From Spirochaeta sp. (GTDB lineage: Bacteria > Spirochaetota > Spirochaetia > DSM-2461): a DNA stretch of 12,069 nt. The DNA lies in contig DAOVYP010000032.1 in assembly GCA_030635565.1 (NCBI GenBank), positions 1-12,069 of the forward strand, given 5' to 3'. This document shows positions 1-6,367 of the stretch, one piece after another. A program made the position numbers and the translations under genes. A model generated the notes under the pieces. The model was given only the letters and a program-made list of their open reading frames with translations. It did not search any database and was not told the DNA's origin. Numbering within the stretch: the stretch's first letter is position 1; every line of letters begins with the position of its first letter.

Positions 1-471
1 GCCGACAACGTTCTCTCCCACTACAATGGGAATGCCACAGAGGGCCGCTCCGGAAGCGAAAGAATCCCAGTATTGGCCGGCTATGAACGTCGAGCCGAGG
101 GCGCCGGTCATGATGGGCATGCGGCATTTTGTCTGGATTTCCCCGCCGAAGCTCGTCTCGATGTTGACGTTGGGAAAGATGCAGTCATCCGGGTCGTTGG
201 TGAGCCCTGTCGGCAAGCCCTTGGATCCGTAGGCATAGCCCTGGATTCGCAGGGAGTGGTATCCGACACCAATACTGACGAAATGGTTCGAGCCGGATGT
301 CGTTTTGCTGTAATCACGTGGATAGAGAAGCTTCCGCCCGACCAGGCAGGACAACCACGTCTCGCACTTCCCCTTGCAATCCGCACGGCAAAGCGTACAC
401 AACCCCGATTCGACAGGATTTCCCCGATTTATCGTTCCTAAAGCATCATTGCTTTTCGGCCAATTGAGCAT
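1..471 (-). CDS. Glutamate synthase-like FMN-binding protein, N-terminal part (cut by window edge)
   Basis: The minus strand is open from an ATG at 471 down to base 1 (157 codons) and continues outside the window. The start MLNWPKSNDALGTINRGNPV is followed by a cysteine cluster, C25-x2-C28-x3-C32-x3-C36, then LLYPRDY and PNVNIETSFGGEIQTKCRMP, MTGALGSTFIA and PIVVGENVVG. These are features of stand-alone proteins related to the FMN/glutamate synthase domain of GltB. I infer a role in glutamate or ammonium metabolism; the exact reaction of this subfamily is not settled and the FMN and Fe-S binding parts downstream are not visible. A GGGGGAT Shine-Dalgarno lies 6 nt before the ATG. It is divergent from nrpR and its promoter carries two NrpR-like inverted repeats, which supports nitrogen control. 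The four N-terminal cysteines could bind a metal or Fe-S centre (inference). Confidence 0.85.
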   Translation of the reverse strand, partial: MLNWPKSNDALGTINRGNPVESGLCTLCRADCKGKCETWLSCLVGRKLLYPRDYSKTTSGSNHFVSIGVGYHSLRIQGYAYGSKGLPTGLTNDPDDCIFPNVNIETSFGGEIQTKCRMPIMTGALGSTFIAGQYWDSFASGAALCGIPIVVGENVVG

Positions 472-483
472 TACATCCCCCTG

Positions 484-501
484 ACGGCATTTTATTGCCG
501 T
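484..501. promoter_or_regulatory. Candidate NrpR operator 1 (perfect inverted repeat)
   Basis: ACGGCA-TTTTAT-TGCCGT, with six-base arms matching perfectly around a 6-nt AT-rich centre. The core GGCA-N6-TGCC has the shape of the archaeal NrpR operators GGAA-N6-TTCC and GGTA-N6-TACC. It covers the predicted transcription start of the minus-strand gene. That NrpR binds here is inferred from the adjoining regulator gene. Confidence 0.65.
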
Positions 502-502
502 A

Positions 503-531
503 TATATGGCATTTTACTGCCGTTAAGTCAA
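503..531 (-). promoter_or_regulatory. Sigma-70-like promoter of the glutamate synthase-like gene
   Basis: Read on the minus strand there is TTGACT at 531-526, a 17-nt spacer, and CATATA at 508-503 (TATATA at 506-501 is an alternative with a longer spacer). Transcription would begin near 496, about 25 nt before the ATG at 471. The inverted repeat at 506-523 fills the spacer and the one at 484-501 covers the start point, the arrangement expected for repression. Assigned by eye. Confidence 0.6.
506..523. promoter_or_regulatory. Candidate NrpR operator 2
   Basis: GGCA-TTTTAC-TGCC core (508-521), a near copy of operator 1: 486-500 and 508-522 agree at 14 of 15 positions. Its centre lies 22 bp from that of operator 1, about two helical turns, so both sites face the same side of the DNA. 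It sits between the -35 and -10 of the minus-strand promoter. Confidence 0.6.
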
Positions 532-604
532 TATAAATTAACATCAAATAGGTTTTAATTGAATTAAATTCCTTTTTTCATCTACATCACCGAATTTACA
601 TGTT

Positions 605-633
605 TTGTTAACGGCATATTTGCCGGTTATATT
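605..633 (+). promoter_or_regulatory. Sigma-70-like promoter of nrpR
   Basis: TTGTTA (605-610), a 17-nt spacer and TATATT (628-633). The start point would fall near 640, about 40 nt before the nrpR ATG. The whole spacer is occupied by the third inverted repeat, which suggests autorepression. Assigned by eye. Confidence 0.55.
612..625. promoter_or_regulatory. Candidate NrpR operator 3 (short spacer)
   Basis: CGGCA-TATT-TGCCG: the same five-base arms as operator 1 but with a 4-nt instead of 6-nt centre. It lies exactly between the -35 and -10 of the nrpR promoter. The shorter centre may mean weaker or different binding; the placement still argues for autoregulation. Confidence 0.5.
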
Positions 634-678
634 ATCCTCTCTATTGAATGAAGACACAAATTTATTCATAATCCGGAT

Positions 679-1680
679 ATGAGTCGGGAAACGAAGAGGG
701 AGTACACACGTCAATTGATACTCGGGCTTCTTGCCGAAAAGGGCATGGCCCTTGGAAGCGTGCAGATTACCGAGCTGCTGACGGATAACGGTCACAACAT
801 CAGCGAGAGAACGGTCCGGTTATACCTGAGCCAACTCGATTCCGAAGATCTCACCGTTTCACATGGGAAAAAGGGACGGCTCATCACCGACAAAGGCAGG
901 ATTGAACTCAAGAGCACCCAGCTGATGAACCGGGTGGGGTACATGTCCACGAAGATCGATACGATGACCTACCGTATGGACTTCGATCTGGCCCTCAGGA
1001 GAGGATCGGTAGTGGTGAACATGGCAATCGTCGGCCGGGAGATCCTCCTGAGCCGTCTGGGCAATATCAACCGGGTTTTCGATCAGGGTTACGCCATGGG
1101 AACCCTGGTATCCCTGCTGGAACCGGGAGAACGAATTGGAGATATTCTGGTACCCCGGGGCGCCGTCGGTTTATGCACGGTATGCTCTATTACCCTCAAC
1201 GGTGTGCTGCTCAAACACGGCATACCCACACGATCTATTTTCAGCGGCCTCCTGGAACTGGAGAATGGTGAACCGACCCGGTTCACCGAACTGATCAATT
1301 ACGACGGCACCAGTATCGACCCTTTGCTGCTGTTTATCAGCAGCCGACAGACCGACTACATGGGAGCTATCACCAACGGAAACGGTAGGATCGGCGCCGG
1401 TTTCAGAGAGATTCCGGAAGACAGTTATGATTTGGCTTTGTCACTGGCGGAGAAACTGGATGCCATCGGCCTGGGGGCCTTCCTGAAGATAGGCCGTCCC
1501 TCCCGGGACGTCTTCAACATCCCCGTGAAGGAAGGAAGCTGCGGCATCGTGGTAATCGGTGGAATGAACCCTGTGGCCATTCTGGAGGAGACAGGAGCCG
1601 AAGTGCACCATTCCGCTCTCTCCGGGCTCATGGAATTCAACAGGCTTTTTCCGTACCAGGAGTTGAAAGACAGGCTGTAA
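679..1680 (+). CDS. nrpR: NrpR-type transcriptional regulator of nitrogen assimilation
   Basis: 333 residues. Residues about 5-75 form a winged helix of the RNase R/NrpR type (QLILGLLAEKG...NISERTVRLYLSQLDSEDL...GKKGRLITDKGR). The rest matches one NrpR effector domain (DUF128), with recognisable stretches LRRGSVVVNMAIV, GTVCSITLNGVLLKHGIPTRSIFSGLLE-like sequence, and GSCGIVVIGGMNPVAILEE near the C-terminus. In methanogenic archaea NrpR represses nitrogen-fixation and assimilation genes and is released by 2-oxoglutarate; some archaeal proteins carry two effector domains, this one carries a single copy after the helix. I infer the same sensing here. The ATG at 679 has no good Shine-Dalgarno (only GGAT close by), but it begins the winged helix where expected. 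It is divergent from the glutamate synthase-like gene and shares an operator-rich promoter region with it. The stop is 7 bp from the convergent next gene. Confidence 0.88.
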   Translation: MSRETKREYTRQLILGLLAEKGMALGSVQITELLTDNGHNISERTVRLYLSQLDSEDLTVSHGKKGRLITDKGRIELKSTQLMNRVGYMSTKIDTMTYRMDFDLALRRGSVVVNMAIVGREILLSRLGNINRVFDQGYAMGTLVSLLEPGERIGDILVPRGAVGLCTVCSITLNGVLLKHGIPTRSIFSGLLELENGEPTRFTELINYDGTSIDPLLLFISSRQTDYMGAITNGNGRIGAGFREIPEDSYDLALSLAEKLDAIGLGAFLKIGRPSRDVFNIPVKEGSCGIVVIGGMNPVAILEETGAEVHHSALSGLMEFNRLFPYQELKDRL

Positions 1681-1687
1681 CTGGTGA

Positions 1688-2551
1688 TCAGAATCGAATC
1701 GTCGCCTTACCCCTGCCCCGGTGCATTCCCGTGAAGCTGTCCTTGTCGCTGAAGGCGAAAATCACCGGGATTTCCTGACCGGGTATGAACTCGTGATCAA
1801 ATTCGTCGACCGCTTCCAGCGATTTGCGAAAACGAATCTCCGTACCGGATCGATTCTCTATCCCACCGAGGATTATAATATCGTCGGAACCGCCCAACGA
1901 GACATCCGAATCATGAGATGTCAGCCATGAGCCGTAATCATCGCGGATAAAAACTTCATCCCCACTCACGTACCCAATGACGAAATCCGCGCCTTCCATC
2001 ATATTCTCCGGATTGAATCCAACGGCAATCCAGCCCTCGCCAGGCGCTTTCAGGGTTCCTTCAAGGTACCCACCGTCGATTTCCCAGGAGAATTCCACCC
2101 CTCCGGCGGTGATCGTCTGCCCATCCTGGACATCCGGAATTCGCATCAGGATACCGGAGATGATGAGCCCGAACAGGATCGTGACAGTCATAGCGGCGGT
2201 TGTGGTGTATCCCAGAAGACGATGCATGGCCCGATGTTTCTTCTTATTCTTCGCCTTTCTGATGCGCAGTCCGATAAAGGGAGTCAGTACCAGGAGCAAG
2301 CCGGTGATGCCTCCGGATACGGCATGAATAGACGTGAAGTGAACACCGCTGTACACCTGAACCATTACAAGGGCGATCAGCAACGCGGTGATTCCCGACG
2401 TACCCGCGAAAATGCCGAGGGCCCGATGGGTTTTATAGCGCCATTTACGTTTTTTATAGAACAGGGAAATCGCAATACCGGTCAAGAGACTCACATAGGC
2501 TGAAGACATCAGCACTGCATGGGTTTTCCATAGAAGATCGTAAACCATCAT
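1688..2551 (-). CDS. Membrane cytochrome b561-like protein with C-terminal DOMON domain
   Basis: 287 residues. Four membrane helices lie at about 11-32, 43-68, 72-97 and 110-136. Histidines H11, H42, H76 and H110 sit in or at the ends of these helices and could serve as b-type heme ligands. The loops after helices 1 and 3 are strongly basic (YKKRKWRYK; RIRKAKNKKKHR), so both termini should face the periplasm. Residues about 150-285 form a DOMON domain: GWIAVGFNP, MMEGADFVIGYV and the final MHRGRG give a Met (M184 or M185) and H277 as likely heme ligands, as in the cytochrome domain of cellobiose dehydrogenase. A transmembrane electron-transfer role is inferred; the partner is unknown. ATG codons at 2551 and 2548 are both possible; the GGGGAG ribosome site is 1 nt from the first and 4 nt from the second, so 2548 may be the true start. 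No terminator fits in the 7 bp before convergent nrpR. Confidence 0.8.
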   Translation of the reverse strand: MMVYDLLWKTHAVLMSSAYVSLLTGIAISLFYKKRKWRYKTHRALGIFAGTSGITALLIALVMVQVYSGVHFTSIHAVSGGITGLLLVLTPFIGLRIRKAKNKKKHRAMHRLLGYTTTAAMTVTILFGLIISGILMRIPDVQDGQTITAGGVEFSWEIDGGYLEGTLKAPGEGWIAVGFNPENMMEGADFVIGYVSGDEVFIRDDYGSWLTSHDSDVSLGGSDDIIILGGIENRSGTEIRFRKSLEAVDEFDHEFIPGQEIPVIFAFSDKDSFTGMHRGRGKATIRF

Positions 2552-2592
2552 ACTCCCCGGTTGAATTCTAATATCACACGGCTTTCGCAGTC

Positions 2593-2629
2593 AAAAAAAT
2601 CGGCCGCCAATGAAACAGGCGGCCGATTT
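2593..2629 (-). terminator. Intrinsic terminator after the secreted-protein gene
   Basis: On the minus strand a 12-bp stem (arms 2618-2629 and 2597-2608, GC-rich GGCGGCCG core) with a 9-nt loop runs into seven T residues (2599-2593). It begins 6 nt after the stop codon of the upstream gene and separates it from the b561-DOMON gene, so the latter needs its own promoter. A TTGACT at 2594-2589 overlapping the T-run could be that -35 element, but the matching -10 is weak. Confidence 0.9.
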
Positions 2630-2635
2630 CACAAA

Positions 2636-3367
2636 TTACATAACCTCAACGTCTACGAAATTCAAATGAATCCAAACGGTATGCGGGGGAAAGTTCCCCG
2701 AATCCGGTTCGACGGTATGAGCAACGAAGTGGATCTCCGTTTCATCGGGTTCCGCAATCGAGTAATCACCGGGATTGCCTGGAGAGAAGAAACCCGACCG
2801 GTCTTTATTATAGATCGCATAGGTATTCGGGTCACGCGATCTTTCCGTGTACATCATGTGTCCGACGAGTTTCTCGTAAACCAACTCGTCATTGACGAAA
2901 ATATCAACGGGTCCCCAGCTGCCAAGGAATGTCCGGACCTTCGGCATGACCGGGGCCTCTTGTCCGGTATCACCGTGAAGCCAGATAAAATCCGCGACCC
3001 CGCCTTCCCAGAAGTCGGAGCCCGTTTCGAATTCCGAATACTCCATTCGAATATTCCCGGTATAGGAGACACCGGCCTCGGGCGTGATGGTTCCGTTGAA
3101 CTTAACGACCATGGATCCCTTGTTCGTTTTGGCATTCAAGTCGACGCGGGCTGTTCCGTCGAGAGGAACCACGGTGGAACCATCGTAGACGAAATTATCA
3201 CCGTAGCCCCCGATAAGAAGCGGATTCCGGGCTTCCAGCTTCCATGTATCCGCGTGGGATCCTTCGAAAGTCAGATGTTCCGGTTCTTCTTCCACACCTG
3301 AGGCGAAGAGCGCAAACCCGACCATGAGAAACGCCAATGCAAACACAATACGTTTGAAAATATCCAT
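2636..3367 (-). CDS. Secreted protein of unknown function
   Basis: 243 residues. MDIFKR followed by a hydrophobic stretch and ALFASG forms a signal peptide with probable cleavage around residues 22-24; no lipobox cysteine is present and the mature protein contains no cysteine at all. It begins with an acidic run (VEEEPE), a style common in exported spirochaete proteins. The mature part is rich in aromatic and acidic residues, with many alternating hydrophobic stretches (SMVVKFNGTI, VDIFVNDELVYEKLVGHMMY, TVWIHLNFVDVEVM) that suggest a beta-sandwich. I do not recognise a family. An AAGGAGA ribosome site precedes the ATG at 3367 by 6 nt. It lies upstream of the b561-DOMON gene on the same strand but is cut off from it by a strong terminator; a functional link is possible, not shown. 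Confidence 0.75.
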   Translation of the reverse strand: MDIFKRIVFALAFLMVGFALFASGVEEEPEHLTFEGSHADTWKLEARNPLLIGGYGDNFVYDGSTVVPLDGTARVDLNAKTNKGSMVVKFNGTITPEAGVSYTGNIRMEYSEFETGSDFWEGGVADFIWLHGDTGQEAPVMPKVRTFLGSWGPVDIFVNDELVYEKLVGHMMYTERSRDPNTYAIYNKDRSGFFSPGNPGDYSIAEPDETEIHFVAHTVEPDSGNFPPHTVWIHLNFVDVEVM

Positions 3368-3504
3368 TTTCTATCTCCTTGGATGAAATCAGTTGGCTCA
3401 TATGGGCCTTTGCCGTATCAGACGCGCCGGTGGAAAGATTTCTTACGAAAAAAAACTGGATTCGAACGATCAGTCTCAACTCTAGTGAATTAATCCTGCT
3501 TTTC

Positions 3505-3513
3505 TGCTATAAC
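3505..3513 (+). promoter_or_regulatory. Possible extended -10 promoter of the sigma factor gene
   Basis: TGCTATAAC is an extended -10 (TGN-TATAAC) with no convincing -35 at 16-18 nt upstream. The ATG of the sigma gene follows only 10 nt later with no Shine-Dalgarno, so the message would be leaderless or almost so. Weak, by eye. Confidence 0.3.
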
Positions 3514-3522
3514 TCACCTGAT

Positions 3523-4173
3523 ATGACAAGGTCGTCTGAGCTTCGACCAATTCCCACCCGGCATCCTCGCAGCGACCGTGAATGGATCGAAAGCCTTGCC
3601 CCGGACCACGCCGATTTCAATTCCGCACTGACCGACCTGAGGGAATATCTCTGGAACGGAATACGCCATACATTCAAAGGTTCCGGAAAAATCGGCGAAG
3701 AGCACCTGGAGGATTTCTGCCAGGAAGCACTCATGCGGGTTCTTTCCAAACGGAACAGCTATTCCGGGAAATCCCGCTTTACCACCTGGGCTATGAAAGT
3801 TGCAGTGAATCTCGTCTTATCGGAGATCCGGAAGAAAACCTGGCAGGATGTCTCACTCGATGCTTTCGATGATACTGAACCGTTTCTTGATGCGAGCCGG
3901 GGAAACGGTCTGTTCTCACCTCAGGAGCGAAAGTTATTCCGGAAAGAAATGGCCGAACTCTGCAATAAACTGATTCAGGAATCCCTGACCGACCGCCAAC
4001 GGACAGCCCTGGTTTACCATATGAAGTACGGAATGCCGCTTGAGGAAATCGCCAGGCGGACCGGTTCAAACCGCAACAGCATCTACAAACTGCTGCATGA
4101 TGCACGAATGAAACTGAAACAGGAATTCGAGAGGAGCGGTGTCGATCGTGATGATATATCGGCACTCGCCTGA
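3523..4173 (+). CDS. ECF-type RNA polymerase sigma factor
   Basis: 216 residues from the ATG at 3523. Region 2 covers about 33-106 (EEHLEDFCQEALMRVLSKR, then SGKSRFTTWAMKVAVNLVLS, the core-binding and -10 recognition helices). A linker rich in D and F follows, and region 4 covers about 145-203 (SLTDRQRTALVYHMKYGMPLEEIARR, SNRNSIYKLLHDARMKLKQ), the helix-turn-helix for the -35. Size and two-domain order are those of group IV (ECF) sigma factors. The frame is open further upstream to a TTG at 3379, but that part has no sigma similarity and overlaps the ribosome site of the divergent gene, so I reject it. The chosen ATG lacks a Shine-Dalgarno. The next gene, 54 nt downstream, is a small zinc-finger protein, the usual anti-sigma partner. 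Confidence 0.88.
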   Translation: MTRSSELRPIPTRHPRSDREWIESLAPDHADFNSALTDLREYLWNGIRHTFKGSGKIGEEHLEDFCQEALMRVLSKRNSYSGKSRFTTWAMKVAVNLVLSEIRKKTWQDVSLDAFDDTEPFLDASRGNGLFSPQERKLFRKEMAELCNKLIQESLTDRQRTALVYHMKYGMPLEEIARRTGSNRNSIYKLLHDARMKLKQEFERSGVDRDDISALA

Positions 4174-4227
4174 GATGCTCCGTAAGAAACCCGATGGACG
4201 GCGCGTCACAGAGATGAGGATGAAGTG

Positions 4228-4494
4228 ATGAAAATGAAAACAGGAATGAAAATGCCTCTCGGAAGCAAGCACGCGAAAATACTCGTCCTCATGGCGAAAG
4301 ACAGTCGCGAAGACGAATTGGATTGCGAATCGGTAGCCGAGAACATGGATTCCTACGCCGAGTACGTCCTTAACTCGGGGGAATCAAGCCGGCTGATTCT
4401 GTTGATCGAAAACCATCTCAAACTCTGCAAAGACTGCGCGGAGGAATTCAAGCTGCTGCTCGGTGCTTTAAAAGCGTCTGAGCGACTTCTCTGA
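4228..4494 (+). CDS. Small zinc-finger protein, probable cytosolic anti-sigma factor
   Basis: 88 residues. It carries C33 and later H63-x3-C67-x2-C70 (HLKLCKDC), the HxxxCxxC signature of zinc-binding anti-sigma (zf-HC2/ZAS) domains, within ENMDSYAEYVL...LLIENHLKLCKDCAEEFKLLLGAL. No membrane helix and no C-terminal sensor domain follow, so any signal would have to act on the zinc site itself (redox or metal, as in RsrA/ChrR-like proteins) or the factor relies on another partner; this is inference. A TGAGGA ribosome site lies 7 nt before the ATG at 4228; an in-frame GTG at 4225 is the alternative. The N-terminal 30 residues are basic with many Met and Lys. It forms a pair with the upstream sigma gene, and the dehydrogenase gene begins 37 nt after its stop, so it may be co-transcribed with the sugar cassette. 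Confidence 0.75.
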   Translation: MKMKTGMKMPLGSKHAKILVLMAKDSREDELDCESVAENMDSYAEYVLNSGESSRLILLIENHLKLCKDCAEEFKLLLGALKASERLL

Positions 4495-4495
4495 T

Positions 4496-4518
4496 CCATT
4501 ATGGAAACGACATAACGG
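4496..4518. repeat. Inverted repeat between the zinc-finger gene and the dehydrogenase gene
   Basis: CC-A-TTATG / 7-nt loop / CATAA-C-GG: seven of eight possible pairs match. It fills most of the 37-nt gap and its 3' arm reaches the GGAG ribosome site (4517-4520) of the dehydrogenase gene. It could be an operator or an RNA hairpin affecting translation; it lacks a T-run, so it is not a standard terminator. Confidence 0.35.
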
Positions 4519-4531
4519 AGAAAAAATAAAA

Positions 4532-5575
4532 ATGAAAGCAGTAGTTTATTACGGTCCGGGTGATGTTCGCGTTGAAGAACGTCCCTATCCATCGGCAACA
4601 GATAATAACCTGATCGCCAAAGTGGAAGCTTGCGCTATTTGCGGCACAGATCTCAAAATCGCAACAATTGGAAATCCACGCTGCCACCCCCCGCGGGTTA
4701 TCGGGCATGAAATGGTCGGTTTCATCGAACATGTCGGCAAGAGCGTCGAAGGATTCGCTGTCGGTGAGCGTATGACACTGGCAACGACGGTTGCCTGCAA
4801 CGCCTGCTCAATTTGCGACAGAGGTCTTCAGAATATGTGTCCGAACGCCAAACCGATCAGCTATGATTTTGACGGTGCATTCGCCGGGTGGATCGCCATT
4901 CCCCCGCAGGCACTGGCAGGCGGTAATGTCATCAAGGTACCCGAAGGAATTCCCGTTGAGGCCGCGGTGCTGAGCGAGCCGATCAGTTGTGTGCTGAATG
5001 CTCAAATTCTGGCCGGTTTAATTGACGGCGATACAGTACTCATCGTCGGAGGCGGCCCCCTCGGCGCATTGCATGCGGAAGTCGCTAAAACACTTGGCGC
5101 CGCTAAAGTGATGATTATTCAGCGTTCAGAACCACGTCTTTCCATGCTCCGGAAACTTGATGGCGTGCAAGTGATTGACGGGGTCAATGAAGATGTCTCG
5201 GTGATTGTTCGGAATGCAACCGGCGGTGCGGGTGCTGATCGGGTGATTGTTTGTGCTCCCTCTCGTATAGCTATGGAGCAATCAATAGATTATGTCCGTA
5301 AAGGTGGAACTATCAGTTTGTTTGCCAGCCTGCCAAAGGGTTCCGCGAATATCAGCTTCGACAGCCGGCTCCTCCACTATAATGAGCTGCATGTGGTTGG
5401 GGCATCCGATTCCCGTCCTGAACACGTACAACAGGCCGTCGACCTGATGAAGGGCGGACGGCTTACACTGGATAAAATTGTAACCCACACCCTGCCGCTG
5501 ACTGATTTCGACAAAGGCCTCGAACTCATGAAACAGAAGGCATGCCTGAAAGTACTTGTTCTTCCCGGGGAGTAA
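4532..5575 (+). CDS. Zinc-dependent medium-chain (polyol/alcohol) dehydrogenase
   Basis: 347 residues, normal length for the family. The catalytic zinc site has C37 (CAICGTD), H59-E60 (GHE) and probably E149 (SEP). The structural zinc loop is intact: C89-x2-C92-x2-C95-x7-C103. The Rossmann fold for NAD(P) begins VLIVGGGPLGALHAE (about 169-183). The overall pattern resembles sorbitol/threonine-type dehydrogenases that oxidise a secondary hydroxyl to a ketone. The substrate cannot be read from sequence; the neighbouring short-chain dehydrogenase and PfkB kinase suggest a sugar alcohol. GGAG lies 11 nt before the ATG, a rather long spacing. It is the first gene of a three-gene cassette: its stop TAA overlaps or touches the next start (TAATGATG). 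Confidence 0.88.
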   Translation: MKAVVYYGPGDVRVEERPYPSATDNNLIAKVEACAICGTDLKIATIGNPRCHPPRVIGHEMVGFIEHVGKSVEGFAVGERMTLATTVACNACSICDRGLQNMCPNAKPISYDFDGAFAGWIAIPPQALAGGNVIKVPEGIPVEAAVLSEPISCVLNAQILAGLIDGDTVLIVGGGPLGALHAEVAKTLGAAKVMIIQRSEPRLSMLRKLDGVQVIDGVNEDVSVIVRNATGGAGADRVIVCAPSRIAMEQSIDYVRKGGTISLFASLPKGSANISFDSRLLHYNELHVVGASDSRPEHVQQAVDLMKGGRLTLDKIVTHTLPLTDFDKGLELMKQKACLKVLVLPGE

Positions 5576-5577
5576 TG

Positions 5578-6354
5578 ATGAAGCTTCAAGATAAAATAGC
5601 AGTAGTGACCGGCGGGGGAAGCGGGATTGGCACAGAGATTTGCCGCGTCTTCGCCGCTGAAGGTGCAAAAGTTGCTGTAACGGATGTTGATTTGAAAACT
5701 GCTGAAAAGGTGGCGAAAGAGATCTGCTCGGCAGACGGGGAGGCCGCCGCATGGGAGATGGACGTCTGCGACGGCAACGAGGTCGACAGGGTAGCACAGA
5801 ACATTGTCGAAACATTAGGTCGGATTGATATCTGGGTGAATAATGCCGGTGTATCTTACATTGTCCCATTTCTGGAATGCAGTGATGAAGTATGGAATAA
5901 AACCATTGCGGTAAATCTGACCGGTACTTTTAACGGCTGCCGTGCAGCCTTGAGGCAAATGAGCATACAGAAAGCCGGTTGTATCATCAATATTGGGTCT
6001 CAGTCCGGTAAACAAGGCAATACGCAATATGCCGCATACTGTGCGAGCAAGTTCGGTGTGGTCGGGATAACCCAATCACTGGCGCTTGAGTTCGCTCCTT
6101 TAGGCATCAGGGTAAACACCATCTGTCCGGGTGTGGTGATGACTCCGCTCTGGAATGATATGCTTGGTGTATATGCGAAGAAGCGTAATTTGAAAGAAGA
6201 AGAAGTCATTCCGTACATGGAAAGCAAAATTCCACTGGGTCGTCTGACGCAGAAAAGTGATGTGACGGCCGCCGCTGTTTTCCTTGCGAGCGATGATGCT
6301 TCATTTATCACCGGTCAATCCATAAACGTTTCCGGCGGTGTTATCATGAATTGA
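5578..6354 (+). CDS. Short-chain dehydrogenase/reductase, probable sugar alcohol or sugar oxidoreductase
   Basis: 258 residues, the size of a classical SDR. The cofactor motif TGGGSGIG lies at 11-18; D36 at the end of the second strand favours NAD(H) over NADP(H). NNAG is at 88-91, and the catalytic set is S141, Y154 and K158 (YCASK). The C-terminus SDDASFITGQSINVSGG is typical of classical SDRs. It resembles sorbitol-6-phosphate, galactitol and related dehydrogenases, but the substrate is unproved. The start at 5578 (or 5575, ATGATG) is chosen because GGGGAG ends 5 nt upstream and SDRs begin just before the first strand (LQDKIAVVTGG); a longer reading from 5542 lies inside the upstream gene and is rejected. 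It is translationally coupled to the upstream dehydrogenase, and the PfkB gene follows after 13 nt. Confidence 0.88.
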   Translation: MKLQDKIAVVTGGGSGIGTEICRVFAAEGAKVAVTDVDLKTAEKVAKEICSADGEAAAWEMDVCDGNEVDRVAQNIVETLGRIDIWVNNAGVSYIVPFLECSDEVWNKTIAVNLTGTFNGCRAALRQMSIQKAGCIINIGSQSGKQGNTQYAAYCASKFGVVGITQSLALEFAPLGIRVNTICPGVVMTPLWNDMLGVYAKKRNLKEEEVIPYMESKIPLGRLTQKSDVTAAAVFLASDDASFITGQSINVSGGVIMN

Positions 6355-6367
6355 AACGGAGTGCAGG

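Noticed and set aside
648..671. Seven-codon open frame between the nrpR promoter and its start
   Set aside because: No ribosome site and no regulatory codon run; probably chance.
2561..3301. Long plus-strand open frame of 246 codons
   Set aside because: It lies antisense to the secreted-protein gene, which has a signal peptide, a good ribosome site and a terminator; the plus-strand frame has none and starts inside the promoter area of the DOMON gene.
3458..3467. tRNA T-loop-like string (GGATTCGAAC) near a run of A residues
   Set aside because: The flanking bases do not form a T stem on either strand and no acceptor, D or anticodon arms can be found around it.
3379..3522. Extension of the sigma factor to a TTG start at 3379
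   Set aside because: The extra 48 residues show no sigma similarity and would overlap the ribosome site of the divergent gene; an extended -10 lies within this stretch.
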